Source: Spinactinospora alkalitolerans (GTDB lineage Bacteria; Actinomycetota; Actinomycetes; Streptosporangiales; Streptosporangiaceae). Taken from it: a stretch of 64,000 bases of DNA. Shown in pieces: positions 34,961 through 44,074 of the stretch. The first letter of the stretch is position 1; each line of letters opens with the position of its first letter. The position numbers and the translations under genes are program-made. Under the pieces are notes generated by a model, which was not told the DNA's origin, made no database searches, and was given only the letters and a program-made list of their open reading frames with translations. Where the stretch lies: positions 6,262,001 to 6,326,000 of the forward strand of contig NZ_JACCCC010000001.1 in assembly GCF_013408795.1 (NCBI RefSeq), read 5' to 3'.

Positions 34961-35290
34961 GTGGAACTCCATTACTTTGAGTATTGCTTCGCTGATCGTC
35001 TCTTCTACGATGAGCCAAATAAGTGGAACGCCGATCAGGACGGATAAGACCAGACTCGGACACCTCCACCCTCGGGATGGGTAACCGGCGTAAAAGGACC
35101 TTGGTTTCACTACACATCCCGATCTTCCCGACTACCCAAGCAAGGGTGGAAGATTCACGTATCAGCGAGCAAGGATACCGCCCAGGAAGTCCTCAACACA
35201 GTCTCGGAATACTGTCTGGACAAGGGCGTTGCCTTCAAATTCCTGGTGAATGAGTCAACACTCATCGCACGCAATATCAAATACCGATCC
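34961..35290 (+). pseudogene. N-terminal remnant of a class III/IV lanthipeptide synthetase (LanKC-like)
   Basis: GTG 34961 with AGGAG upstream opens VELHYFEYCFADRLFYDEP, the usual start of LanKC lyase domains. A TAA in frame at 35045-35047 breaks it, yet the same frame continues with GWKIHVSASKDTAQEVLNTV, then YCLDKGVAFKFLVNESTLIA and RNIKYRSSGA, which are the conserved LanKC segments. Homology ends abruptly at about 35290, where the sequence switches to an ABC transporter ATPase. Kinase and cyclase domains are absent. The gene is dead by both a nonsense codon and truncation. Confidence 0.8.
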
Positions 35291-35719
35291 TCAGGGGCGC
35301 GCCGAAGTACTGGACCTCATCACCGGGCTGCGGAAGACGGTCACCGTCATCTTCTCCAGCCACCTCCTCTCCGATGTCCAGCGCGTCTGCGACGACGTCG
35401 GAGTGCTGCGGGCGGGCCGACTGGTCTATCAAGGGGCGATGTCCGGGCTCGTGCAGCAACACGTCCGGCCGTCTTGGCGAATCCAGGTACGGGGTCCGGC
35501 AGAGCGGTTGCACTCGGTGCTGGCCCGGGAGTCGTGGGTCCGCCGTATCCGGTCTCCACGGGAGGACACCGTGCTCGTCGACGCGGAGTCGGTGGATGCG
35601 GGTGAGGTGGGAATACCGGCGGCTGTGGCAGCGGCCGGGCTCGGCCTGACAGCTTGGTCCCCGAGGAGGCCGATCTTGAGTCGGCGTTCCTGTCGCTTGT
35701 CGGGGAGGAGATCGAGTGA
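35286..35719 (+). pseudogene. C-terminal remnant of an ABC exporter ATPase
   Basis: Begins inside the D-loop (DPQGRAEVLDLITGL) and keeps the H-loop (VIFSSHLLSDVQRVCDD) and C-terminal domain; Walker A, signature and Walker B are missing. Near 35650 the frame shifts: LGLT is followed in the next frame by SLVPEEADLESAFLSLVGEE, which completes the family C-terminus and ends in TGA overlapping the permease ATG. So one base has been lost or gained in addition to the 5' deletion. Confidence 0.78.
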
Positions 35720-36217
35720 TGCCTGGCCTGTGGCGGCTTGAATGGCTCCGCCTGTTCCGGGCGCATAGATGGATTGCCATCGCCGCCGTCTACATGGTGT
35801 TCGGCTTCACGGGTCCCTTTCTGGCGAAGTACGCGGCGGAGCTCTTCGCCGGTACAAGTCCAGAAGCGCACGTGGAGTTGCCCCCGCCCACACCTGCTGA
35901 CGGTGTGGAGGCCTACGTCGACAATGGGATCGGCCTTAGCATGCTGATCACCGTGATCATCGCGGCGGGAACCATGGCGGTCGACGCCCGCCGACCGCTC
36001 GCGCTCTTCTACCGCACCCGCGTGCGCCACCCCCGCGATCTGGTACTCCCGCGCTACACGGTACTGACGATCGGGGTAATCAGCGCCTACGTTGCCGGGG
36101 CGACCGCGGCCTGGTACGAAACAGCGGTGCTCAATTGAAGCATTCGCCGTTTCGGTCACAGCCACCATCGCCTGCCTGGCTCTCGCAGTATGGCGCATGG
36201 GGAAGCGGGAGGCCTGA
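35719..36217 (+). pseudogene. Deleted and frameshifted ABC exporter permease
   Basis: The N-terminal 140 residues are intact (MPGLWRLEWLRLFRAHRWIA, then further membrane segments and RPLALFYRTRVRHPRDLVLPRY). After YVAGATAAWYETAVLN the frame closes, but another frame gives EAFAVSVTATIACLALAVWR and MGKREA with a stop at 36215-36217, a plausible last helix and basic tail. The middle half of the permease is missing. It starts by TGATG overlap with the ATPase remnant. Confidence 0.7.
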
Positions 36218-36380
36218 CTCGCAGGGATCGCCACGAGTCACCAGGCGCGCCATTCTCCTCACGTCATTTGACAGACCGGTCCCTCTGGCCGACCTCCGTA
36301 TGCGGCAGAGCGGACATCTGACGTCATCGGCAAGAGTTCATCGCTTTGAACAGAACCCGACCGGACGGAACGGGAGACGG

Positions 36381-38426
36381 TTACACCGCGTTGTGGTCGA
36401 CCTCGTCGATGACCTTGCCGCCCAGTTCGGTCTCGATCAGGGCGAAGCCCGACGGGGACGGGGCGTCGGTGGCGTCGAGGTCGTTCTCCGGGTCGGGGAT
36501 GTCGGGCCCGGGGTCGGGTTCCGGCGGGGGCGGCTCCCGGTCGACCACCGGGGGCGGCTCCGGCGCGGACGGCGGACGCGCGGGCTCCTGCGGTCCCGTG
36601 GGCGTGCGTCGGGGCTCCGGCGGGGCGGGCGCCGGAGACGGCGGGGCGTCCCAGTCCGCGGGCTCGGGCGCGGGCGCGGCGGGCCGCTGCGGCGCCGGGG
36701 GCGGCGGCGCGCCGTTCGCCGGGACCGCCGCCACCCGCATCTCCACCCGCAGCACGTCCTGGATCGCGCCCTGGACCACCTGGTCGCTGCCGCTGTTGGA
36801 GAACCCCTTCGCGTCGTTGGGGCGTTCGAAGCCGAGCTGGGCGATGTTGCCGTCGACCCCGACGATCCGGACGTTGTTGCCGGTGAGGATCATCCAGGTG
36901 AACCGGCGGCGGCGCTTGACCGCCTCCAGGATCTGCGGCCAGGCGCCTTGCAGCGTCCCGGCGTCGACCTGCCCGGAGGCGGCCGGGGGCGACGACGGCG
37001 CCTGCGGCGCGGGCTGCGGCGCGGGGGCCGGGCTCGCCGCGCGGTCGGGGAGGTCGCCCCACCCGTCGCCGGCGGGCGGCGCGGAGCGCTGCGGCGCCGA
37101 TCGGGCGGGTTCGGCCCGGGGCGGCTCCGGACGCCGCTGCGGCGCGGGGTCGTCGGGCCGATCGGCGGCTGGGGTCGGGCGCTGCGGGCGCGGCTCGGCC
37201 GGTGGCGGCGGGGCCGCTGCGGGTGCGGGCGGCGCCGGTGCGGGCGCAGCGGCTCCGGCGGCCACCCGGCGCTCCAACTGCTCCAGCCGGGCCGTCAGCG
37301 CCGAACCGTCGCCGCCGCCGGCCTCGGCGCCGGGCAGCAGCACACGCGCGCACAGCAGTTCCAGCAGCAGGCGCGGGGACGTGGCGCCGCGCATCTCGGT
37401 CAGGCCCTTGTTCAGGACCTCGGCGGCGCGGGTGAGCTCGGCGGTGCCGAGCCGGGTCGCCTGGTCGCGCATCTGCTCCACGGACTCCGGCGAGACGTTG
37501 ATCAGGCCCTTGTCCAGCGCGTCGGGAACGGCGGCCAGCACCACGAGGTCGCGGACGCGCTCCAGCAGGTCGGCGGTGAACCGGCGGGGGTCGTTGCCCC
37601 CCTCGATCACGCGGTCGATCAGGCCGAACACCGCCGCGCCGTCGCGCGCGCCGAGCGCGTCGACCATCTCGCCGAGCAGTCCGGAGTCGGTGTAGCCGAG
37701 CAGCGCCACCGCGCCGTCGCGGGTGATGCCCTGCTCGTCGGAGCCGGCGAGCAACTGGTCGAGGATGGACAGCGAGTCGCGCGCCGAGCCCCCGCCGGCC
37801 CGCACCACGAGCGGCAGCGCCGCCGGGTCGAACGGCACGCCCTCCTCGCTGAGGACCTCCTCCATGAGCTCGCGCAGCGTGCTCGGCGGGATCAGCCGGA
37901 AGGGGTAGTGGTGGGTGCGCGACCGGATCGTCCCGATGACCTTCTCGGGTTCGGTGGTGGCGAAGACGAACTTCAGGTGCGGCGGCGGCTCCTCGACGAG
38001 CTTGAGCAGCGCGTTGAAGCCCTCGCGGGTCACCATGTGCGCCTCGTCGATGATGTAGACCTTGTAGCGCGAGCTCACCGGCGCGAAGAAGGCCCGTTCG
38101 CGCAGGTCGCGGGCGTCGTCGACGCCACCGTGGGATGCGGCGTCGATCTCGATGACGTCGATGCTGCCGCCGCCGTCGGGCGCGAGCGCCACGCAGGAGT
38201 CGCACGTCCCGCACGGATCGGGAGTGGGGCCCTTCTCACAGTTGAGCGAGCGGGCGAGGATCCGGGCGCTGGAGGTCTTGCCGCAGCCGCGCGGGCCGCT
38301 GAACAGGTAGGCGTGGTTGATCCGGCCGTTGCGCAGCGCCTGGCGGAGCGGGTCGGTGACGTGCTCCTGCCCGCGCACCTCGCCGAACGTCGCAGGCCGG
38401 TACTTGCGGTACAACGCGATGCTCAC
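36381..38426 (-). CDS. dnaX: DNA polymerase III subunit gamma/tau
   Basis: Clamp-loader ATPase of about 681 aa. Walker A is GPRGCGKTSSARILA, the zinc module is CEKGPTPDPCGTCDSC, Walker B/sensor is YIIDEAHMVT and the SRC-type Arg finger region is RAGGGSARDSLSILDQL. The C-terminal third (about 380-681) is a long Pro/Ala/Arg linker with a folded segment (WPQILEAVKRRRRFTWMIL), as in actinobacterial tau. GTG 38426 begins SIALYRKYRPATF, the universal start of the family. The last 24 codons are duplicated 2.9 kb downstream. Confidence 0.94.
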   Translation of the reverse strand: MSIALYRKYRPATFGEVRGQEHVTDPLRQALRNGRINHAYLFSGPRGCGKTSSARILARSLNCEKGPTPDPCGTCDSCVALAPDGGGSIDVIEIDAASHGGVDDARDLRERAFFAPVSSRYKVYIIDEAHMVTREGFNALLKLVEEPPPHLKFVFATTEPEKVIGTIRSRTHHYPFRLIPPSTLRELMEEVLSEEGVPFDPAALPLVVRAGGGSARDSLSILDQLLAGSDEQGITRDGAVALLGYTDSGLLGEMVDALGARDGAAVFGLIDRVIEGGNDPRRFTADLLERVRDLVVLAAVPDALDKGLINVSPESVEQMRDQATRLGTAELTRAAEVLNKGLTEMRGATSPRLLLELLCARVLLPGAEAGGGDGSALTARLEQLERRVAAGAAAPAPAPPAPAAAPPPPAEPRPQRPTPAADRPDDPAPQRRPEPPRAEPARSAPQRSAPPAGDGWGDLPDRAASPAPAPQPAPQAPSSPPAASGQVDAGTLQGAWPQILEAVKRRRRFTWMILTGNNVRIVGVDGNIAQLGFERPNDAKGFSNSGSDQVVQGAIQDVLRVEMRVAAVPANGAPPPPAPQRPAAPAPEPADWDAPPSPAPAPPEPRRTPTGPQEPARPPSAPEPPPVVDREPPPPEPDPGPDIPDPENDLDATDAPSPSGFALIETELGGKVIDEVDHNAV
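36382..36457. repeat. dnaX 3' end, proximal copy (att-like)
   Basis: The 76 bp at the 3' end of the intact dnaX gene, repeated exactly at 33468-33543. The two copies are 2.9 kb apart and enclose the decayed island. Confidence 0.92.
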
Positions 38427-38620
38427 GGTGCGCTCACTGCTCCCTCCGCGGACCGGCACGGTGTGGCCGCATGCGTGACCGCGGTCGCGGTCACCGGCCT
38501 CATGGTCGCATCCACGCCACCCATTGAACCGCGAACCGACGACAGCCAGGGCGGCTTTCGCCGACCGCCGACCGCGAGCGCCCGGACGCGCGGACCTCGG
38601 GGGCGCCCCGGAAAACAGAA

Positions 38621-38712
38621 AGACCCCCCGCGCACCCGCCAGAGCTTACTTATCCTTGCTGCCTTCCGGCCCTGGGGAGGTTCATAAGGTGACGCCGCGC
38701 GAGGGGCTGTCC
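38621..38712 (-). ncRNA. ffs: Signal recognition particle RNA (small, 4.5S type)
   Basis: On the minus strand CAGGGCCGGAAGGCAGCAAG is the universally conserved apical hairpin with the GGAA tetraloop and the asymmetric loop bound by Ffh. Flanking arms CCCCUCGCGC and GCGCGGGGGG pair to close the RNA. A T-rich run follows the 3' arm and may terminate it. Ends are approximate. An ffs gene next to dnaX is the usual actinobacterial arrangement. Confidence 0.9.
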
Positions 38713-38853
38713 ATGAGTCTATAGGGTTGCGGCCGCTTCGTCGAAACAGCGCCGCGGCGCCGGCCCCGCCCCGCCCGTCCGCGCTCGGACCCGCTCGCGG
38801 CGCTCCCGCAAACCCGTTCGCGGCACCCCGTGGCGGCATGTAGAGTTGTTCGC

Positions 38854-38938
38854 GGAGGATTCGCCTAGTGGCCTAGGGCGCACGCTTGGAAAGCGTGTTG
38901 GGGGCAACCCCTCACGAGTTCGAATCTCGTATCCTCCG
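38854..38938 (+). tRNA. tRNA-Ser (GGA anticodon)
   Basis: Cloverleaf with acceptor arms GGAGGAT and ATCCTCC, the T-loop GTTCGAATC, an anticodon stem CACGCTT-GGA-AAGCGTG (anticodon 38888-38890) and the long variable arm of a serine tRNA. The CCA tail is not encoded. Confidence 0.95.
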
Positions 38939-38956
38939 CACCGCCTGAACAGGCAG

Positions 38957-38998
38957 CGACGAAGGCCCCGACCGGTGATCCGGTCGGGGCCTTCGTCG
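38957..38998 (+). terminator. Terminator after tRNA-Ser
   Basis: CGACGAAGGCCCCGACCGG pairs perfectly with the arm ending CTTCGTCG across a TGAT loop, 18 bp beyond the tRNA. Confidence 0.8.
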
Positions 38999-39019
38999 TG
39001 TCTCGGCCTCAGCCGCCGT

Positions 39020-39950
39020 TCAGTCCGCCGGGACCCGGCGGGTCGAAGTGAGGTGATCCGCCCGGTCCAGGCCGGCGACCATGTCGCCGCCGATCGCGGA
39101 GCAGCGGCTCGCGATGCCGCGCGGTCCCGTCCCGTGGACGCCGTTGGTCCGGAGGACGCCGTCGTTGCGCACGCGCAGCGCCACGAGGCTTTTCGCCTGG
39201 CTCAGTGACAGGTGGATCTCGGTGGCCCTGCTGTGCGTCAGGGCGTTGGTCACCGCTTCCCGGATCGCCAGGGCCAGGACCTGCTCCGTCTCGGCCCGCA
39301 CCGAGTACGGCCCGATATCGGTGACGAGGTCGACCGGCACGTCGGCGAGGAGCGAGCGCGCGTGCACCAGCTCCGCCTCACGGGTGGTGGTCCACGAGGA
39401 CGCGATGGCGGACCGGACCTCGGAGCGCGCACTGCGCGTCAGCATCACCGGGGATCGGCTCGCCATCCTGCAACCCCGGTTGATCGGAGCCCATGCGGGG
39501 GATGATCTCGCCCTTGAGCGCGATGGCGGTGAGCGTCCGGCCGAGGATGTCGTGCACGTCCGCGGCGATCCGGCCCCGCTCCTCCGCGAGCGCGCTCCGC
39601 TCCGATGACCGCCGGTCCCGCAACCGCTCGTGGACGATGTCCACGAGCCGCGCCAGGACGTAGGTGCCCACCATGGCGGCCGTGTGGCAGGCGGCCCAGT
39701 GCAGGGCCTTGTCCAGTGGTAGCGACAGCAGAAGGGCGAAGGGCAGAAGAGCCGCGGTGACCACGGCCGCCACCGCCCATCCGATCCGGGGCCGTAGCAC
39801 GACGAGGGCCGTGGCGGTCAGCGGTCCCGTCATGCCGTGCCACAGCCATCCACCCGTCAGCAGCAGAAGGACGGACAACGCCGTCTGCGCGGCGAGGAGC
39901 CGGCACCGCCCCGGTAGCGCGCGCAGGCGAGCCGTCCGGTGGACCTGCAC
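39020..39950 (-). pseudogene. Frameshifted sensor histidine kinase (NarL/DesK class)
   Basis: The first frame (39378-39950) has three or four membrane segments, a coiled region and the HisKA_3 phosphoacceptor box EERGRIAADVHDILGRTLTA, then loses homology after IIPRMGSDQPGL. The second frame (39020-39466) resumes with RSEVRSAIASSWTTTREAEL and the ATPase domain (N box REAVTNALTHSRA, G box GTGPRGIASRCSAIGG). The break is at about 39460-39500, best explained by one small indel. No response-regulator gene adjoins it. An assembly error could also give this. Confidence 0.75.
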
Positions 39951-39995
39951 GGCGAAGGCCGCCTGCTTCAGGGGAGTCCTCGGGCCCTTCGGGGG

Positions 39996-41639
39996 TCAGG
40001 CGACGGGCCGCTCCCGGATCAGCTCGATGTCGTCCAGGTCGAGCCACTGACCGGACGGGTCCTGGTCGACCATCCGGTCGGTCCAGCGCAGCCGAACGCG
40101 GCCCGGGCGGACTTCGACGAGCTCGGCCTCCCGCCATTCCGCCTCGTCGAACGTCAGCACCCACCACGGTTCGGCCAGGCACGACAGCCCTCTCGTGTGG
40201 AGGGTGTCCAGCGCCTCCTCGCGGCTCACGACGTCGCCCAGGGGCGCACCGAACGTCGTCGTGGCCCGCCACCCGCCCGAGGTCGGGACGAGGCGCCCCA
40301 AGACCTGGCCGTCGTCACGGGTGACGTCCTCCGGTGTCGGGAAGTCGGGCCGCATGTCCCGGATCGCCGCGCTGATCTTCGCGGTCGACTCCCGGAGCCA
40401 GGCGATGCCCTCGCGCTCGGTCTCGCTTCCGGTGTACGCCTCGGGCGCGGCCAGGCGTCCCCGCACCCACGTGTGGCGCAGCGACTGCGTCGCCTCGATG
40501 TTCGTCGTCGCGTCTCCGTCGACGAGGACGAGGTCCGCCCGCGAGCCGACGTCGAGCCGCCCCCGGTCCGCCAGACCGAAGACCTCGGCGGGGCCGGCGG
40601 TGGCCGCGGTCAGCGCCTCGGTGGGCCGCAGCCCCGCCCTGACGAGGTGCTGGAGCTCACGGTGCAGGCCCGCCCCGAACACCAGTCCGGGGTTGGGCGC
40701 GTCCGTGCCGGCGAGTACCCGCACCCCCGACTCCATCAGGGCGGCGGTGTTGTACCGCGCCGCGGCGCCGTCCGGTGGCTCCGGCGGCGTCCACCGCGTC
40801 GACTGGGCGACCAGGACCCTGCGCCACCGCGGCGTCAGACGGGCCGCGAGCTCACGCTGAGCCAGCAGCGGCATGACACCGTCCGGACCCGGGAAACCGT
40901 CGATGACGCCCAACGTCGCGATCATGGAGACCCCGATGCCGGCCACGTCGCGGATCTCACCGTCCGACATGCGGTCGAACGGCGCATGCGCCAGCACGTC
41001 GACCCCGCACCGCGCGACCGTGACCGCACCCGACGCCGTCGAGGCGTGCGCCACCACCGGGAGGCCGTGCCGGTGGGCCGCCTGCACGAGCGCCTCGATC
41101 GTCGCGCCGTCCAGCGACGGGATGTCCAGCATGGCGCCCGAGCCGTCGTCGTAGATCACCTTGATGTGCGTGGCGCCCTCAGCCATCCGGGACTCGACGA
41201 AGGGCCGAGCCTCCGCCGGCCCCGTGACGTACGGGAAGGGCGAGTACGCCATCGTCGGGTGGCCGTTCGGCGCCGTCGCCCCGATGCTCGACGTGCGCAG
41301 GTCGGCCCGGACGGGCCCTTCCCCTCGTGCGGATGCGGTGATCGCGGCCACTTCCGGGTCGATGACTTCGGGCTTGCTGAACTGGTCGATCAGCGTCGTG
41401 ACGCCGAAGGCCGCCGCGAGCTGGGTGCACCCGGGCAGCAGGTGGACGTGCGCGTCGACGAGGCCCGGCAGCAGCGTGCCGCCGCGCCCGTCGACGAGAG
41501 CGTCACCGGCGCGGGCGATCGCGGCGCCGCCCAGGGCGTCGATGCGTCCGTCCGCGACGCGCAGGTGGGTCGCATCGGCGATCCGATGACCGTCGAAGAC
41601 GCGGACATCGGTGATGGTGAACGGTTGATGTGTGCTCAT
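39996..41639 (-). CDS. Amidohydrolase family protein (imidazolonepropionase-like)
   Basis: Metal-dependent hydrolase of 547 aa, cytosolic. The TIM-barrel metal site is present: GLVDAHVHLLPG (first His pair), the HIKVIYDD lysine, PVVAHAST and the catalytic Asp in LAGTDAPNPG. The N- and C-terminal strands make the usual composite beta-sandwich (DVRVFDGHRI and GSRADLVLVDGD). A C-terminal extension of about 130 residues (410-547) is not part of the hydrolase core and has no recognised match. It is divergent from the TipA-like MerR gene, which may control it. Confidence 0.8.
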   Translation of the reverse strand: MSTHQPFTITDVRVFDGHRIADATHLRVADGRIDALGGAAIARAGDALVDGRGGTLLPGLVDAHVHLLPGCTQLAAAFGVTTLIDQFSKPEVIDPEVAAITASARGEGPVRADLRTSSIGATAPNGHPTMAYSPFPYVTGPAEARPFVESRMAEGATHIKVIYDDGSGAMLDIPSLDGATIEALVQAAHRHGLPVVAHASTASGAVTVARCGVDVLAHAPFDRMSDGEIRDVAGIGVSMIATLGVIDGFPGPDGVMPLLAQRELAARLTPRWRRVLVAQSTRWTPPEPPDGAAARYNTAALMESGVRVLAGTDAPNPGLVFGAGLHRELQHLVRAGLRPTEALTAATAGPAEVFGLADRGRLDVGSRADLVLVDGDATTNIEATQSLRHTWVRGRLAAPEAYTGSETEREGIAWLRESTAKISAAIRDMRPDFPTPEDVTRDDGQVLGRLVPTSGGWRATTTFGAPLGDVVSREEALDTLHTRGLSCLAEPWWVLTFDEAEWREAELVEVRPGRVRLRWTDRMVDQDPSGQWLDLDDIELIRERPVA

Positions 41640-41656
41640 GCCGACGACGGTAGAAG

Positions 41657-41687
41657 TTGACGTAACGAGAAGGTCCAGCGATTAGTC
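41657..41687 (+). promoter_or_regulatory. MerR-type promoter with a long spacer
   Basis: TTGACG (41657-41662) and TTAGTC (41682-41687) are 19 bp apart, the over-long spacing typical of promoters activated by MerR proteins through DNA untwisting. It sits 8 bp before the MerR start codon, so transcription may be leaderless or nearly so. Confidence 0.55.
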
Positions 41688-41694
41688 TCTCGGC

Positions 41695-42465
41695 ATGGAG
41701 TACTCCATCAGCCAGGTCGCCCGAATGGCGGGGATCTCGTCGAGGACGCTGCGGCACTACGACGACATCGGGATCCTTCCGCCCGCGCGCGTTTCGGCGA
41801 ACGGCTACCGCTGGTACGGACGCCCGGAGCTCCTGCGCCTGCAGCGCATCATGCTGCTGCGAGAACTGGCGATGCCTCTCGGTACCATCGCGGAGACGCT
41901 CGACGGCGAGACCGACGAGCTCACCGCGCTGCGCCGGCACCGCGAACAGTTGACCGCCGAGAGGGACCGTCTCGACCGGATCCTCGACACCGTCGACCGC
42001 ACCGTCGCCGACCTCTCGGGCGGGCGACCCGTCAGCGATGAGGGTTTCTTCGTCGGACTGGCCGAAGCCAAGGACCGCCTCCGCGAGGACCTCCGAGCTC
42101 GGTACGGCGAGAACGTCGACGGCCACTTGGCCAGCGCCGAGCTCGCCACGAGCGGGTGGACCCGCGAGGACCACGAGCACGCCGCCGAGGAGGGACGGCG
42201 CCTGTTCGCCCGCATGGCACGCGCCCGCAGACGCGGTGTCGCCCCTGACGACGAGGAGGCGCTCGATCTCATGGTCGAGCACTACCAGGGGGTCCGCGCC
42301 ATGTGGCCGGCCGACGCTGCGGCCTACCACGCCCTCGGTGACCTCCTGATCGATAACCCGGAGCAGCGCGCCATCATCGCCGCCGTCGATCCGGAGCTCC
42401 CGCCCTGGCTGTCGGCGGCCGTTCAGGCCTATGCCGTGCGCAGGCTCGGCCACGTGGAGGGCTAG
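41695..42465 (+). CDS. MerR family regulator with TipAS ligand domain
   Basis: 256-aa regulator. Residues 1-70 are a MerR DNA-binding domain (YSISQVARMAGISSRTLRHYD), followed by a coiled-coil dimer helix (about 80-112). Residues 120-250 resemble TipAS, the all-helical multidrug-binding domain of TipA (FFVGLAEAKDRLREDLRARYG and the C-terminal LPPWLSAAVQAYAVRRLG). In TipA this domain binds thiopeptide antibiotics; here the ligand is unknown. It is divergent from the amidohydrolase. Confidence 0.85.
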   Translation: MEYSISQVARMAGISSRTLRHYDDIGILPPARVSANGYRWYGRPELLRLQRIMLLRELAMPLGTIAETLDGETDELTALRRHREQLTAERDRLDRILDTVDRTVADLSGGRPVSDEGFFVGLAEAKDRLREDLRARYGENVDGHLASAELATSGWTREDHEHAAEEGRRLFARMARARRRGVAPDDEEALDLMVEHYQGVRAMWPADAAAYHALGDLLIDNPEQRAIIAAVDPELPPWLSAAVQAYAVRRLGHVEG

Positions 42466-42695
42466 TGTCCCGAGTCCGGGGCCCGGTGCTCGTCCCGTTC
42501 GGGCGGCGCGGGTACGGCGTACGGCGAACGATCGCGCCCGCGCCTGGGACCCCTGTCTGCGCACCCTCCCGGCCGGTCCGCGACCGCGCATGGTCGGGCG
42601 CCTGCTCAACGGGTCCGCCTACATCCTGCCGGCGGTCATCCCGGTACCGAACGGGGGGCAAGGCGGCCTTCAGCCGAAGGCCCGGCGGGGCTCTC

Positions 42696-43184
42696 CTATT
42701 CCAGCGAGAGCCGGACGACCGCGTGGTCGGCGCCGGCTTCGACGACCCTTATGGCCACATCGTTGAGGTAGAGCGCCGACTCCTCGTCGAACGGCGCCCC
42801 CATGCTGGACGACATCATGATGCCGGGGCCGTACGCGGTGAAGGACACCTGCTCCTGGTCGGCCGCCTCGACCACCAGCCGGTCCATGCCCTGGGTCCCG
42901 CCCATGGGGATCTCGTCGCCCTCCTCGATCCTGACCTCGCAGTCGGCGTCGGCGCAGGCGTCGAGATCGGTGCCGCCGGCCGCCTCCGACGGGCCCTCAG
43001 GGGCGGGCGAGGCCGTGGCGCCGTCGCCGGCCGGGGACGCCGCGGCACTGCCCGCAGCCGAGCTCGGGCTCGCCGGTTCCGGGCTCGCTCCGCCGTCTGC
43101 TCCGGCACAGCCGCACAGCACGGCGGCCAGGGCGCCGGACACGGCGGCGGAGGCGGCGATCCGGTGAGGGAGGGTCGTGGTCAT
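42696..43184 (-). CDS. Secreted lipoprotein, hypothetical
   Basis: 162-aa protein. Residues 1-25 are a lipoprotein signal with lipobox LAAVLCGC. A Ser/Pro/Ala/Gly linker (about 28-70) precedes a folded beta-rich domain of about 90 residues with a likely disulfide (CADADCEV). No domain is recognised. The ATG at 43184 with GAGGC upstream is used; the longer frame lacks a signal at its start. It stands alone between the MerR gene and the biosynthetic cluster. Confidence 0.7.
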   Translation of the reverse strand: MTTTLPHRIAASAAVSGALAAVLCGCAGADGGASPEPASPSSAAGSAAASPAGDGATASPAPEGPSEAAGGTDLDACADADCEVRIEEGDEIPMGGTQGMDRLVVEAADQEQVSFTAYGPGIMMSSSMGAPFDEESALYLNDVAIRVVEAGADHAVVRLSLE

Positions 43185-43482
43185 GGCGCCTCGTCCAGGG
43201 TTCGGCCGCGCTTTTTCCGAGGGGCGGACGAAGCCGCGCGGCGGTCGCGTCGTCACCGGAGAGCCCTTGTCCCGGAGCGCCCACCACCACGCCGCCCCGG
43301 CCGCCTCCGGCCCCGTACCAGATTGGCACGGGATCGGAGGATGCGCACTCGGTCTCCGGATATTCACCCTGAGTTCGCGATTTTTCACCGCCCCGTGTTC
43401 CGCGTTCCCCGCGGCCGCTCGCGGGAAAGACGCGGCGCGCTGTGCCACGGCCGGGCCAGGCACATCCGGATTTCCGTGGAAT

Positions 43483-43848
43483 TCAGTGGGAGCGGCCGCC
43501 GCTCGTGCGGTCCGCGGGCGGGGCCGCGTCGATGATCGCGGGGAAGAGGCCGGGGAATCGCTCCTCGATCTCGTCCCAGCGGAGACGGCTCAGCCGGGAG
43601 GTCCCCTGCAGTCTGGTCGACACCACGCCGCTGTCGCGCAGTATGCGCAGGTGATGGGAGACCGTGGACCGGTTGACGGGAAGCTCCAGAGAGCCGCAGG
43701 AGCCCTCCCCCTTCTCCATGAGAAGGCGGACGATCTGCAGGCGCGTGGGGTCGGCCAGCGCATGGAGCAGAACACCGACGTCAAGGGTCGCGAGGTCCGG
43801 CTGCGGCAGCCAGGTGAACTCCGCACTCGTCTCGGGAAGAGAACTCAC
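43483..43848 (-). CDS. ArsR family regulator at the cluster edge
   Basis: 121-aa winged-helix repressor: LLHALADPTRLQIVRLLMEK, then VNRSTVSHHLRILRDSGVVS and a wing. Two Cys-free helices suggest it does not use the classical ArsR thiol site. It is divergent from the asparagine synthetase gene, and ATCGTAA repeats lie between them, so it may repress itself and the first cluster gene. Confidence 0.82.
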   Translation of the reverse strand: MSSLPETSAEFTWLPQPDLATLDVGVLLHALADPTRLQIVRLLMEKGEGSCGSLELPVNRSTVSHHLRILRDSGVVSTRLQGTSRLSRLRWDEIEERFPGLFPAIIDAAPPADRTSGGRSH

Positions 43849-43872
43849 GCTTTCATCGTCTCCCTCCGCTTG

Positions 43873-43890
43873 TTACGATGCCCATCGTAA
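43873..43890. promoter_or_regulatory. ArsR operator candidate
   Basis: TTACGATG-CC-CATCGTAA is a perfect inverted repeat. The half-site ATCGTAATTAT recurs 18 bp further on (about 43902-43912), giving two direct copies in the divergent promoter. Confidence 0.65.
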
Positions 43891-44074
43891 TTATGGACAA
43901 CGATCGTAATTATAGATCACCGTCGTCATAAGAACCGGCGACGGGCCTCCATGCCCGAACGGCTCCCGGCCTCGGTACAGGTCGCCGCCTACCTCGATCG
44001 CGCCCATGGCGGCATGCGCATGGCGACATGGGCGTACCCCCTATGTACGACCATCGACCGTGAGGAAAATTCAC

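Noticed and set aside
35246-35605. 119-codon plus-strand frame as an independent gene
   Set aside because: Its beginning is the end of the LanKC remnant and the rest is an out-of-frame reading of the ABC ATPase remnant.
33468-36457. Insertion sequence or transposon as the cause of the dnaX end duplication
   Set aside because: No transposase or terminal inverted repeats are seen, and the 76-bp duplication is far too long for an IS target duplication; site-specific integration fits better.
36135-38687. 850-codon plus-strand frame opposite dnaX
   Set aside because: Antisense shadow; dnaX on the other strand has every family motif.
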